Assembly (NCBI GenBank): GCA_023665805.1
Contig: JAMPDJ010000005.1
Location: forward strand, 1 to 64,000
DNA from: Bacteroides sp.
Lineage (GTDB): Bacteria > Bacteroidota > Bacteroidia > Bacteroidales > Bacteroidaceae
Length of the DNA: 64,000 nucleotides
Direction of reading: 5' to 3'
Shown: piece by piece, positions 27,771 through 37,044 of the stretch
Layout of the letters: each line of letters begins with the position of its first letter
Numbering within the stretch: position 1 is the stretch's first letter
The notes under the pieces: generated by a model
The model's database searches: none
What the model was told of the DNA's origin: nothing
What the model saw: the letters and a program-made list of their open reading frames with translations, nothing else
Position numbers and translations under genes: made by a program

Positions 27771-27802
27771 CGTGTGTCACTTGTTGCTATGTGTGCCCTT
27801 GC

Positions 27803-30181
27803 TTACTTTATGACCAGTGCGCGTGCTATACGGTCGTAGAGGTTCTGGAAGTGAGCGCGGCTCTTGGCATCGCCACCTGCATTCTTTATGGTAGACTGTA
27901 TGGTCTTGAGAGCGAGAAGATAGTCTGCTCTCTCTGGACGGTATGTGCTCTCTGAATAGGCCTCGAACTGGTTTGCCAGGGCATCCACCAGAGAGTTCTG
28001 CAATGTCTGGCGATAGAGAGACACGCTCTTGCCGCTGGTGGCCTCGGAGAAGCACATGCGAACCATGTCGTTGATGAACTTGTCGCTGGTGTACAGCTCG
28101 TTGAGTCCGTGCAGGCGGTTGAGCAGCAGATAGGCGCCGCTGCGTGCTATGGGCAGAGTGAGGTTGCGTGTGTCGCGGTTCAAGCTCTTGCAGTAGTCAA
28201 ATTCGCGCATCCATACCGGCTCTGTCAGCACGTTCTTCTCCATCCATGTGAGAGACTCCTTCTGCTTGGCCAGCGGAGTGGGCTGGAAGGTGGTGCCGCC
28301 CTGTGCACGTGTGTTGTAGGTCTGGTATGTGCCACCGATGTAGCTTGCCACATGACCGGCATATCGCAGGTACTGTCCGCGCATCTGGCTGTACATCTCC
28401 TCGAGGTTCTCGTCGTAGATGTCGCTGTCCTCGTAGGTCCACTTGGTCAGTTCCTTCATCTCGCGCTTTAGGTTCAGTATGCCATAGTTGCTGGACTTCA
28501 CTGCGTCATCGCCCAGGTCCTCGGTCTGACGGCGCGGATCCACACCACGCAGTCCCTCGCCGTCGCCCCACCACAGGCGGTGATTCTTCTGTGCCTTGCT
28601 GGTCATGGCCTCCAATGCCTTGTGGTCCTCCAGCGGAGTCTTGGCATCCGGCATGGCACGGTAACCCCATTCTATGGCCCACCTGTCATAGTCGCCGATA
28701 CGTGGGAAGATACCCTTGCGGTCTATGCCGTCCTCGGGCTGTGCCACATAGTTGAAACGTGCATAGTCCATGATGGAGGGAGTGTGACCGTATTTGTCCA
28801 CGAAAGCCTTGCTGCGCAGACTGTCGGTGGGAACCATGGCGGAGGAACCGAAGTTGTGGCGCAGACCCAGGGAGTGGCCCACCTCGTGGCTGGAGACGAA
28901 ACGGATGAGGTTGCCCATCAGTTCCTCGTCGTAGTGCATCTTGCGTGCAGCCTCGTCTATGCTGGAGGCCTGCACCATGTACCAGTCATGGACGAGCGAC
29001 ATCACGTTGTGGTACCAGCAAACGTGTGCCTCCATGATTTCACCCGTACGGGGGTCGGAGATATGGGGACCGTAGGCATTGGCAATGGGGCTGGCCAGAT
29101 AGCGTATCATGGAGAAACGTGCGTCTTCCATGCTCATGGTGCTGTCGTTCTCGGGCCATTCTTCACCGCGGATGGCGTTCTTCCAACCGGCCTGCTCAAA
29201 GGCAGCCTGCCAGTCGTTGACACCCATTATCAGGTATTTGCGCCACTGTTTGGGGGTAGCCGGATCTATGTAGTATACTATAGGCTTCTTGGGTTCTATC
29301 AGCTCGCCGCGGCGCATCTTCTCGGCATCCTCCTCGTTCTTGGGTTCAAGACGGTAACGGGAAATCATTCTCTGATAGCCCACGCGCTGTTGCTGGTCGC
29401 TGAACTTGTTGAAGTTGTGTGTGAAGTATCCCACGCGGTCATCGTACAGACGCGGCATCATTGGTTCCTCGGGAAGCATCACCAGACTGATGTTCAGTCC
29501 GAAAGTCACCTTGCCTGTGTATGCGGATGCAGGCAGTGAGAACCCATTGCTGTTGTATGTCTTCACCAGGCGAATTTCCGTGTTGGTGGGGAACGTCTTG
29601 ATGTCTTCCACATATGACAGGGCCATGTCCTGCATACCCAGAGTGAAGGACTTTTTGTAGAAGGTCATGATGCCCAGTGGATTGTCGGAATTAAGGAACG
29701 CGGTCACCTTGATGCGTGACATGCCGTCCTTATGCTTCTCCACCTTGAATGCACCTATGATGGGATGCTCGTTGCACACGTTCACTGCCTTGGAGATGGC
29801 ATCGGTGCTGTCGGCAAGATTTATGGTCAGACGTGAGCGCAGCAGCAGCGTGCTGTCCGGGTTCATCTGGAAATAGACCACCTGTTCGTTGCACTCTTCT
29901 CCACCGAACTTGCCGGATGCCGACGGAGTGGACGTGTATCGTGTCACGGCCAAAATATCCTTGCCTATCAGGCTGTCCGGCACTTCCATGAACCACTCGG
30001 CACCCACCTTTTCCACATTCAGCATGCCCTTGCGGGATATGCTGGGCTTGGCTTCCTTCTTCTGGGGAGCGGCTGGAGCCTCGGTCTTGGCTTTCCCTTT
30101 TTTCTTTTTCTCTTTCTTCTTTGCTTCTGCGGGCATGCCTATCAAGGCCGTAGCCATCAGAAGCAGAAATAACTTCTTCAT
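27803..30181 (-). CDS. Secreted DUF5117/DUF5118-type zinc-dependent metalloprotease
   Basis: Starting at the ATG at 30181 gives 792 residues with signal peptide MKKLFLLLMATALIGMPAEA; an upstream in-frame start at 30265 would bury that signal. A Lys-rich linker is followed by the N-terminal module shared by this Bacteroidetes family. The metzincin-type zinc motif HEVGHSLGLRHNF sits at residues 432-444 (His432, Glu433, His436, His442). The family is exported and its substrates are poorly known. It lies between the GH2 and GH92 genes and may attack glycoprotein backbones. Confidence 0.88.
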   Translation of the reverse strand: MKKLFLLLMATALIGMPAEAKKKEKKKKGKAKTEAPAAPQKKEAKPSISRKGMLNVEKVGAEWFMEVPDSLIGKDILAVTRYTSTPSASGKFGGEECNEQVVYFQMNPDSTLLLRSRLTINLADSTDAISKAVNVCNEHPIIGAFKVEKHKDGMSRIKVTAFLNSDNPLGIMTFYKKSFTLGMQDMALSYVEDIKTFPTNTEIRLVKTYNSNGFSLPASAYTGKVTFGLNISLVMLPEEPMMPRLYDDRVGYFTHNFNKFSDQQQRVGYQRMISRYRLEPKNEEDAEKMRRGELIEPKKPIVYYIDPATPKQWRKYLIMGVNDWQAAFEQAGWKNAIRGEEWPENDSTMSMEDARFSMIRYLASPIANAYGPHISDPRTGEIMEAHVCWYHNVMSLVHDWYMVQASSIDEAARKMHYDEELMGNLIRFVSSHEVGHSLGLRHNFGSSAMVPTDSLRSKAFVDKYGHTPSIMDYARFNYVAQPEDGIDRKGIFPRIGDYDRWAIEWGYRAMPDAKTPLEDHKALEAMTSKAQKNHRLWWGDGEGLRGVDPRRQTEDLGDDAVKSSNYGILNLKREMKELTKWTYEDSDIYDENLEEMYSQMRGQYLRYAGHVASYIGGTYQTYNTRAQGGTTFQPTPLAKQKESLTWMEKNVLTEPVWMREFDYCKSLNRDTRNLTLPIARSGAYLLLNRLHGLNELYTSDKFINDMVRMCFSEATSGKSVSLYRQTLQNSLVDALANQFEAYSESTYRPERADYLLALKTIQSTIKNAGGDAKSRAHFQNLYDRIARALVIK

Positions 30182-30294
30182 GTTGTTTGTATTTAGTTTG
30201 TTATAAGGGGATATTCCGGTGTGGGCGGTGGATTGAAGCCGATAATGGCGACAGGGCGAGAGCACATGTTCTCGCCTGTGTCACTTAAACGTTG

Positions 30295-30302
30295 CAAAAT
30301 TA
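30295..30302 (-). promoter_or_regulatory. -7 box of the metalloprotease gene
   Basis: TAATTTTG on the minus strand, about 114 nt upstream of the chosen ATG. Confidence 0.4.
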
Positions 30303-30344
30303 TAAAAAAGCAGTGTAAACGAGGCAGATGTCCGCGGAAATGTG

Positions 30345-30352
30345 TATCTTTG
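30345..30352 (+). promoter_or_regulatory. -7 box of the GH92-GH125-GH110 operon
   Basis: TATCTTTG on the + strand, about 40 nt before the GH92 ATG. The -33 element is not clear. Confidence 0.5.
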
Positions 30353-30391
30353 ACATTGAAATTAACGTTTTAATATACTTTTTACAGTGCT

Positions 30392-32581
30392 ATGAAGCAA
30401 CTTATCATTTCTTTTGTGACCGCGGCCATGTGTGCCATGCAGCCTGCGCGGGCCCAATATGTGGAACGTGTAGACCCTCGTATAGGCAGTGGCGATCATG
30501 GGCATGTCTTTGTAGGAGCCAATGTCCCCTGGGGCATGGTGAATGTCGGTCCGGTGCAGCCGTACCATGGCTGGGACTGGTGCAGCGGTTATCATGCCAC
30601 GGGCGACAGTATCGTTGGGTTCGCCCACACACACCTCAGTGGTACCGGATGCAGTGACCTGGGTGACATTACGTTGATGCCGGTCTATGGCGTGGTGAAT
30701 GTCAACGGCACCCGAGAAGAGTTCATAGCCGATGTGGCTTCGCGTTACACTCATGAGCATGAGACCGTGGAGCCGGGATACTACGGCGTGTTGCTGGACA
30801 AGTGGGGCATCAGTGCCGAGATGACGGCAACGGACCGCACGGCTCTGCACCGATTCACATTCCCCAAGGGCAACCGCTATGCCAATATCGTCCTGGACTT
30901 GGAGGGAGGCATAGGCGACCGCGTCACGGAGACTCGGATATGGGCACAGGATTTCAATACGCTGGTGGGCTATCGTGCCAGTCGCGGATGGACCAATCAT
31001 GTGGTATACTTTGCCATACGTTTCGACCGTTCTTTCAAGGAGCTTGGTCTTGACAGCCTTGGTCATGACTCCAGATACTGCCAGGCTATCTTTGAGGTGG
31101 ATCCAGGCACGGTCATCCAGGCTCAGGTGGGTATTTCGCCGGTAAGCGAGGCCGGAGCCTTGGCCAATTTGCAAGAGGAGCAGTATCAAAAGGAGTTCAC
31201 TACTATACGCACCGAAGCCAAGGAACGCTGGAACAAGGAGTTGGGGCGTATACGTGCCACCTTCGATTCGCCTCGTGACAGTACCATCTTCTATACCTCC
31301 TTGTACCATGTGCTCTTCGCTCCCCAGGTGTGGAACGATGTCACGGGCGACTACATGGGTGCCGATGGCATGATACATCGTTCTCCGGACTTCCAGAACT
31401 ACACCACTTGGAGCCTGTGGGACACATACCGTTCCCTTCACCCGCTGGCTACCCTGATATTGCAGGACAAACTGACCGACTGGGCCAGGACGATGATGGC
31501 CATCTGCAACGAGCATGGTGAATTGCCCATGTGGCACCTCCATAGTACCGACACTTATTGTATGGTGGGGGAACCCGGAGTGCCTGTGTTGGCCGACATG
31601 ATACTGAAGGGTGTGGAAGGTATAGATTATGAGCTGGCCTTCCGGTATCTCAAGCAGAGTATGGGCGACCCCGAGACCCCGTCTGCCCCCCGTCGATTCC
31701 AGTATCGTGGGATTCCGGACCGCGGGAAGTCCGCCCTGTGGCAGTATGGCTATCTCCCCTATGACGTGGGCGAGGGCGAGACCGTGTCCAAGAACCTGGA
31801 GTATTATCTGGCCGCATGGAGCGTGGCACAAGTGGCTGGTCGCCTGGGTCACAAGGAGGACAGCGTACGTTTCCATAATCTGAGCATGGGCTACAAGAAT
31901 ATATTTGACGGACGCACCCTATGTTTCCGTGCCAAGGACAAGGCCGGCAATTTCCGTTCCACCGACGGCTTCAATCCCTTGCACCATACCCATGACTATA
32001 CCGAGGGCACTCCGTGGCAATATGCATGGCTTGTGCCTCATGACGTGCAGGGACTTGCCGAACTGATGGGCGGCAGAGCCAAGGCGGAAGCGCGTCTGGA
32101 CAGTCTTTTCCTGGCCGACAGCCGCCTGAATGCCGATGCCAATCCTGACATATCCGGCCTCATAGGCCAGTATGCCCACGGCAACGAGCCTTCGCACCAT
32201 ACCATTTATCTCTACAACTATCTGGGCCGGCCTGACAAGACAAGCCGCCGTGTCCATGAGGTTCTCTCCACCATGTATACCGACCGTCCCGACGGCGTTT
32301 GCGGCAATGAGGACGTGGGACAGATGTCGGCATGGTATGTGATGTCTGCCATGGGCCTGTATCAGGTTGAACCTTGCGGAGGCATCTATCAGTTGTCGGC
32401 TCCGTTGGTACGAGAGGCATCCTTTGACGTGGCTGAGGGCAAGACCTTCACCATCCGCACCAAGGGCAAGGGTACGGCGGTCCGCCGTTGGAAGTTGAAC
32501 GGCAAGCCGTTGAACCGCACATGGATAACGCATGCCGAGGTGATGGCTGGCGGTATGCTGGAGGCGGAACTCAAAAAGTAA
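30392..32581 (+). CDS. GH92 alpha-mannosidase (exo-alpha-1,2-type)
   Basis: This 729-residue exported enzyme has signal peptide MKQLIISFVTAAMCAMQPARA. GH92 hallmarks are GFAHTHLSGTGCSDLGD (about 73-89), FYTSLYHVLFAPQVWNDVTG and the C-terminal barrel segments QYAHGNEPSHHT and CGNEDVGQMSAWYVMSAMGL, which contains conserved acidic residues. GH92 enzymes are calcium-dependent exo-alpha-mannosidases that trim high-mannose N-glycans or yeast mannan. It leads a tight cluster with GH125 (25 bp downstream) and GH110. Confidence 0.95.
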   Translation: MKQLIISFVTAAMCAMQPARAQYVERVDPRIGSGDHGHVFVGANVPWGMVNVGPVQPYHGWDWCSGYHATGDSIVGFAHTHLSGTGCSDLGDITLMPVYGVVNVNGTREEFIADVASRYTHEHETVEPGYYGVLLDKWGISAEMTATDRTALHRFTFPKGNRYANIVLDLEGGIGDRVTETRIWAQDFNTLVGYRASRGWTNHVVYFAIRFDRSFKELGLDSLGHDSRYCQAIFEVDPGTVIQAQVGISPVSEAGALANLQEEQYQKEFTTIRTEAKERWNKELGRIRATFDSPRDSTIFYTSLYHVLFAPQVWNDVTGDYMGADGMIHRSPDFQNYTTWSLWDTYRSLHPLATLILQDKLTDWARTMMAICNEHGELPMWHLHSTDTYCMVGEPGVPVLADMILKGVEGIDYELAFRYLKQSMGDPETPSAPRRFQYRGIPDRGKSALWQYGYLPYDVGEGETVSKNLEYYLAAWSVAQVAGRLGHKEDSVRFHNLSMGYKNIFDGRTLCFRAKDKAGNFRSTDGFNPLHHTHDYTEGTPWQYAWLVPHDVQGLAELMGGRAKAEARLDSLFLADSRLNADANPDISGLIGQYAHGNEPSHHTIYLYNYLGRPDKTSRRVHEVLSTMYTDRPDGVCGNEDVGQMSAWYVMSAMGLYQVEPCGGIYQLSAPLVREASFDVAEGKTFTIRTKGKGTAVRRWKLNGKPLNRTWITHAEVMAGGMLEAELKK

Positions 32582-32605
32582 TCTAACCCAACACATAACC
32601 ATATA

Positions 32606-34033
32606 ATGAAGATACAAACCCTTTTGCTGGCCATGACCTTTTCCCCGGGTGCCATGGCATACGAAATTCCCGCGCAAGTTCCCGTTTCCATACAGGTGCC
32701 CGATACTTTCCTGCATCGTCCGCCTATGGAAAAACGCTGTTTCGCCAGCAAGGCCGTGGAGAAGCAGATACGTGAAATGCATGATGCCCTTGTCAAGGTG
32801 TCGCCCAAGTTGTGGCAGATGTTCCAGAACAGTTTCCCGAATACCTTGGACACCACCGTCTTTCCAATGGGCGACCGCACTTATGTCATCACCGGTGACA
32901 TAGATGCCATGTGGTTGCGTGACTCCGGCGCACAGGTGTGGACATACATGCCTTATATCAAGGAGGACCGGGAGCTGCGGCAGCTTGTCCGCGGTGTCAT
33001 CATGCAACAGTTGGACTTCATCTGCCTCGACCCCTATGCCAACGCTTTCTACAATGACACTACCAAGGTGAGCGAGTGGGTAAGCGATGCCACCGCCATG
33101 AAGAAAGGAGTGCATGAGCGCAAGTACGAATTGGATTCCTTATGCTATCCCCTCCGTCTGGCCTATCAGTACTGGCTTCTGACCGGCGACACCGGCATCT
33201 TCGGCGATACGTGGGTCAAGGCCATGGATGCCATCCTTTCCCTTATGCGTGAGCAGCAGCGCACCTCTGGCAACCGGACTTCCTACCGTTTCGGTCGTAA
33301 GTCGCACTCGGCTTATGAGACTACGGGCAACTATGGTTACGGCCATCCGGCCCGTCCATGTGGCATGGTGGCCAGTTTCTTCCGCCCCTCTGACGACAGC
33401 CAGATATTTCCCTATCTTGTGCCAAGCAACTTCTTTGCCGAGAGCGTGTTGCGCAAGGCGGCCGTGATTCTTGGCAAGGTAAACAAGGACGAGACTCGTG
33501 CCAAGGAGTGCCTGGCCATAGCCGACGACATACATCGCGGACTGCAGGAGCATGCCACGGTGGAGCATCCTGTCTATGGACGGGTCTACGCCTTTGAGAC
33601 GGACGGTTACGGTTCCCACCTGCTCATGGACGATGCCAATGCACCCTCGCTTCTCGCACTGCCTTATCTCTGTCCGGAGTTGGTTCCAATGGACGATCCG
33701 GTATATCGCAACACACGTAGCATGATATGGAGCGAGTCCAATCCCTACTTCTTCACCGGCACCGTAGATGGTGAACGGGTGGGGGCCATAGGTTCGCCAC
33801 ATACGGGCCTGGGCAACGTGTGGCCCATGAGCATCATCATGAAGGGTCTCACCTCCAACGACCGCGACGAACAGCGTGAATGCGTGCGCCTGCTTACAAA
33901 GACCGACGGAGGTACCGGATACATGCACGAGAGCTTCAATCCCAACGATCCTACAAGTTTCACTCGCTCATGGTTTGCTTGGGCCAACGGGCTCTTCGGG
34001 GAACTCGTCATCCGTGCCTATGGCAATAAATGA
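32606..34033 (+). CDS. GH125 exo-alpha-1,6-mannosidase
   Basis: This 475-residue protein has a signal-like N-terminus (MKIQTLLLAMTFSPGAMA). GH125 features are TGDIDAMWLRDSGAQVWTY (catalytic acid region, about 96-114), YGYGHPARPCGMVASFFRPS and the C-terminal YMHESFNPNDPTSFTRSWFA. GH125 removes alpha-1,6-linked mannose from N-glycan cores and so complements the upstream GH92. The second gene of the operon. Confidence 0.95.
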   Translation: MKIQTLLLAMTFSPGAMAYEIPAQVPVSIQVPDTFLHRPPMEKRCFASKAVEKQIREMHDALVKVSPKLWQMFQNSFPNTLDTTVFPMGDRTYVITGDIDAMWLRDSGAQVWTYMPYIKEDRELRQLVRGVIMQQLDFICLDPYANAFYNDTTKVSEWVSDATAMKKGVHERKYELDSLCYPLRLAYQYWLLTGDTGIFGDTWVKAMDAILSLMREQQRTSGNRTSYRFGRKSHSAYETTGNYGYGHPARPCGMVASFFRPSDDSQIFPYLVPSNFFAESVLRKAAVILGKVNKDETRAKECLAIADDIHRGLQEHATVEHPVYGRVYAFETDGYGSHLLMDDANAPSLLALPYLCPELVPMDDPVYRNTRSMIWSESNPYFFTGTVDGERVGAIGSPHTGLGNVWPMSIIMKGLTSNDRDEQRECVRLLTKTDGGTGYMHESFNPNDPTSFTRSWFAWANGLFGELVIRAYGNK

Positions 34034-34085
34034 CCATTCCCACGGTTTCCGTACACATCATATATAAAAACATAGACACACAGAC

Positions 34086-35942
34086 ATGACAAAGAAAATT
34101 CACCGTCTTTGGTGCTTCTCCCTCTTCATGGCAGTCCTTCCTGTCATGGCACGCGACAGGGTCTACGATGCCTCTTCGTTCGGCATAGTTCCCAACACCG
34201 GCGAAAGCCAGTCCGCCTCCATGGCAAGGGCCATAGAGGCCATACGTTCCGAAACTGGCAAGGGCGACAAGGCCGTGCTCGTGCTTTCGGCAGGCCGCTA
34301 TGACTTTCATCCCGAGGATGCCGTGCAGCGCGAGTATTATGTTTCCAATCACGATCAGACCAATCCCAAGCATGTCGGCCTGCCTTTGGAGGACATGCAT
34401 GATTTCGTCTTGGACGGACAAGGGGCCGAGTTGGTCTTCCATGGCCGCATGATGCCCGTGTCCTTGGTGCGTTCCGCATCGTGCACGCTGCGCGACTTCA
34501 GCATAGACTTCGAGAATCCCCACATCACGCAGATTACCGTCACTGAGAACGATCCCGAGCGAGGTATCGTCTTCAGACCGGCTCCATGGGTGGACTACGA
34601 CATCACCCCAGATGGTGGCTTTGTGGCCAAGGGCAAGGGGTGGACCAGCCGTCCTCAAGGAGGCATAGCCTTTGAGGGCGACACTCGTCATATCGTCTAC
34701 AATACCAGCGACCTGCATTGCCCCATAGCCGATGTCAGCCGTGAGGAGAATGGCTGCCTGCGTGTGCCCGGATGGACGGATTCACGTCTGAAGCCCGGCA
34801 CCGTCATTGCTTTGCGCGGATGGGGACGTCCGGCTCCCGCCATATTCATGACACACAGCACCGACACGCAACTGCGCAACATCAAGGTGCACTATGCCGA
34901 GGGCATGGGCCTGTTGGCGCAGATGTGCGAGAACATCACCATGAACGGTTTCTGCGTCTGTCTCAAGGGGCAGGACGACCCCCGCTACTTCACCACCCAG
35001 GCGGATGCCACGCATTTCTCGGGATGCCGTGGCAAGATAGTTTCTGTCAACGGCCTGTACGAGGGCATGATGGACGATGCCATCAATGTCCACGGTACCT
35101 ATCTCAAGGTGGTGAAGCGCGTGGACGACTACACGCTGGAGGCGCGCTACATGCACGGCCAGTCCTGGGGCTTCGATTGGGGCTATGCGGGCGACAAGGT
35201 GCAGTTCGTGCGCTCTTCCACCATGGAGCTGCTAAAGGGACAGAACGAGATAACCGAAATATTTGCGCTTGACCCCTCTGCCACTGCCGCTTCTCGTGGC
35301 ATGGACGGTGCCAGGACTTTCCGTCTGCGTTTCAAGAAACCATTGCCGGACGAAATCACGGACAAGGCTGGTTATGGCATAGAGAACCTCAGCTGGACAC
35401 CGGAGGTACGCTTTGCAGGCAATGTCATCCGCAACAACCGTGCCCGCGGCACCCTTTTCAGCACTCCGCGCCACGTGGTGGTGGAGGACAATCTCTTCGA
35501 CCATACCTCGGGATGTGCCATACTGCTCTGCGGCGATTGCAACGGATGGTTCGAGACCGGTGCCTGCCGCGATGTCGTCATACGCCGCAATAGGTTCGTC
35601 AATGCACTCACCAGCCAGTTCCAGTTTACCAACGCCGTCATTTCCATATATCCCGAGATTCCGGACTTGGGCGGTCAGAAGACTCTCTTCCACGGTGGTG
35701 GCAGCAAGTCCGCCATACGCATCGAGAACAACGTGTTCGAGACTTTCGACGCTCCTGTCCTCTATGCCAAGAGTGTCGACGGCCTCCTCTTCCGTCGCAA
35801 CAGGATAATCCCTACCGGCGACTATCGGCCCATGCACTGGAACAAGAACCGTTTCTTCCTGCAAAATGTCAGCAACGTCAGCATAGAGAACGTCCTCTAT
35901 GACCACAGCGGGCTGATACTGAAGGAAGTGAAGCTTGACTGA
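34086..35942 (+). CDS. GH110 alpha-1,3-galactosidase
   Basis: This 618-residue protein has a signal peptide (MTKKIHRLWCFSLFMAVLPVMA) and a right-handed parallel beta-helix. It matches Bacteroides alpha-1,3-galactosidases of GH110 (YDASSFGIVPNTGES near the start, GLYEGMMDDAINVHGTYL in the middle, RNRFVNALTSQFQFTNA later). GH110 members remove terminal alpha-1,3-galactose, as in blood group B or linear alpha-Gal epitopes. It is third in the GH92-GH125-GH110 operon, 52 bp after GH125. The assignment is strong at family level; linkage preference is inferred. Confidence 0.9.
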   Translation: MTKKIHRLWCFSLFMAVLPVMARDRVYDASSFGIVPNTGESQSASMARAIEAIRSETGKGDKAVLVLSAGRYDFHPEDAVQREYYVSNHDQTNPKHVGLPLEDMHDFVLDGQGAELVFHGRMMPVSLVRSASCTLRDFSIDFENPHITQITVTENDPERGIVFRPAPWVDYDITPDGGFVAKGKGWTSRPQGGIAFEGDTRHIVYNTSDLHCPIADVSREENGCLRVPGWTDSRLKPGTVIALRGWGRPAPAIFMTHSTDTQLRNIKVHYAEGMGLLAQMCENITMNGFCVCLKGQDDPRYFTTQADATHFSGCRGKIVSVNGLYEGMMDDAINVHGTYLKVVKRVDDYTLEARYMHGQSWGFDWGYAGDKVQFVRSSTMELLKGQNEITEIFALDPSATAASRGMDGARTFRLRFKKPLPDEITDKAGYGIENLSWTPEVRFAGNVIRNNRARGTLFSTPRHVVVEDNLFDHTSGCAILLCGDCNGWFETGACRDVVIRRNRFVNALTSQFQFTNAVISIYPEIPDLGGQKTLFHGGGSKSAIRIENNVFETFDAPVLYAKSVDGLLFRRNRIIPTGDYRPMHWNKNRFFLQNVSNVSIENVLYDHSGLILKEVKLD

Positions 35943-36007
35943 GCGGCTTCCTTTGTCCACGGGCGTCCTGAGGATGCTCGAATGAGCAATCGGGATTATA
36001 CGAATAT

Positions 36008-36052
36008 AGAGACTGCCTAACTTTGATTGTTAGACAGTCTCTTATTTTTTTT
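36008..36052 (+). terminator. Terminator of the GH92-GH125-GH110 operon
   Basis: AGAGACTGCCTAAC pairs with GTTAGACAGTCTCT (one mismatch), followed by TATTTTTTTT. Confidence 0.85.
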
Positions 36053-36072
36053 GCAATTACTATTATCCGAAA

Positions 36073-36104
36073 AGAGGCCGCCTAAACTTGTTAGACAGCC
36101 TCTA
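36073..36104 (-). terminator. Terminator of the left SusCD operon
   Basis: AGAGGCCGCCTAA pairs with TTAGACAGCCTCT with one mismatch. Its apex (CCTAA/TTAGACAG) is the same as in the adjacent convergent terminator, so the two hairpins look duplicated. Confidence 0.5.
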
Positions 36105-36137
36105 TATTATGCCCTTTCCTCACTGAGGAACGCTATG

Positions 36138-36983
36138 TCATTTCGCGGCCTCCCAAGGCTTTTCGAGCCATTCCATGATGAATAGATATTCATAGCCGGC
36201 ACCGAATGACCCTGCGCTGACAGTGTATTGCAGCGGGAAGCGGAAGTAACCCTCCGCACCCTGCACGCCGCCATTCACATAGCCGATAGGATTGCCGCCA
36301 ACGACGTTTGCCGTTATGGCGCCGTAGCTGGAATGGACTACACCGCACAGGAACTTGCTTACAGGCTCGCCGTCCTTGTCGGTGAAAGCGAAGCCGTTCC
36401 CCCCGTCGAAGGCAAAGTACCAGTGCGTGCCGTTGGCGAAGCAGTTGGGCAAGCGGTACAAATCCATCATTGCGGAGTATTCCACGGTTTGTTCCCAGGA
36501 GTCCTCATACAGGACGCTGGCCTCGTACTCGCCGTTGGCCACCACCTTGTAGTCTTCCTTCTTGAGCGTGACATTGTATATGGGGCTTTTGCCGTTTTCG
36601 GCATAGGCATTGGTATACTTCTCAGGCACCCTGAAGCTGAGCTGGTAGTCGGTGAACGGCTTCATGCCCTCGCCGATGGCTACGGTAATGGCGGCCGTGG
36701 CACTGCCGTCTGCAAAGACGGCCTCCTTGGACAGGCTCATGCACTCGGGAACTATCAGGCCTTCCACGGGAACCGTCAGTTCGCCCTCTGTATTGCTACG
36801 GCTTAGCTCCACGACAAGCTCTGTCTGGTCAAAGTCCAGCACGAGGTTCTCCTCGCTGTTGAAGCCTATGTTGTACTCACCGGCAGGAGCACCGGGCACA
36901 TATTCATTCTTGTCGTCGCAGGCAGTGAAGCCAAGGCCGCATGCCGTCAGCGCGACGATAAGGGTTGATTTGTTGAATTTCAT
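36138..36983 (-). CDS. Surface lipoprotein of the left SusCD operon
   Basis: This 281-residue protein has a lipobox ending at Cys22 (CGLGFTACDD), so it is lipidated. The rest is beta-rich with an N-terminal region like a Calx-beta/DUF4843-type module (VLDFDQTELVVELSRSNTEG). It is the third gene of susC-susD-lipoprotein, where glycan- or peptide-binding surface proteins usually occur. The ligand is unknown. Confidence 0.75.
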   Translation of the reverse strand: MKFNKSTLIVALTACGLGFTACDDKNEYVPGAPAGEYNIGFNSEENLVLDFDQTELVVELSRSNTEGELTVPVEGLIVPECMSLSKEAVFADGSATAAITVAIGEGMKPFTDYQLSFRVPEKYTNAYAENGKSPIYNVTLKKEDYKVVANGEYEASVLYEDSWEQTVEYSAMMDLYRLPNCFANGTHWYFAFDGGNGFAFTDKDGEPVSKFLCGVVHSSYGAITANVVGGNPIGYVNGGVQGAEGYFRFPLQYTVSAGSFGAGYEYLFIMEWLEKPWEAAK

Positions 36984-37044
36984 GTTTTCTGAACTATTAT
37001 GTTGTGTGACGTCTATTATGTCTGTCTCGGTGCATGTGGTTGGA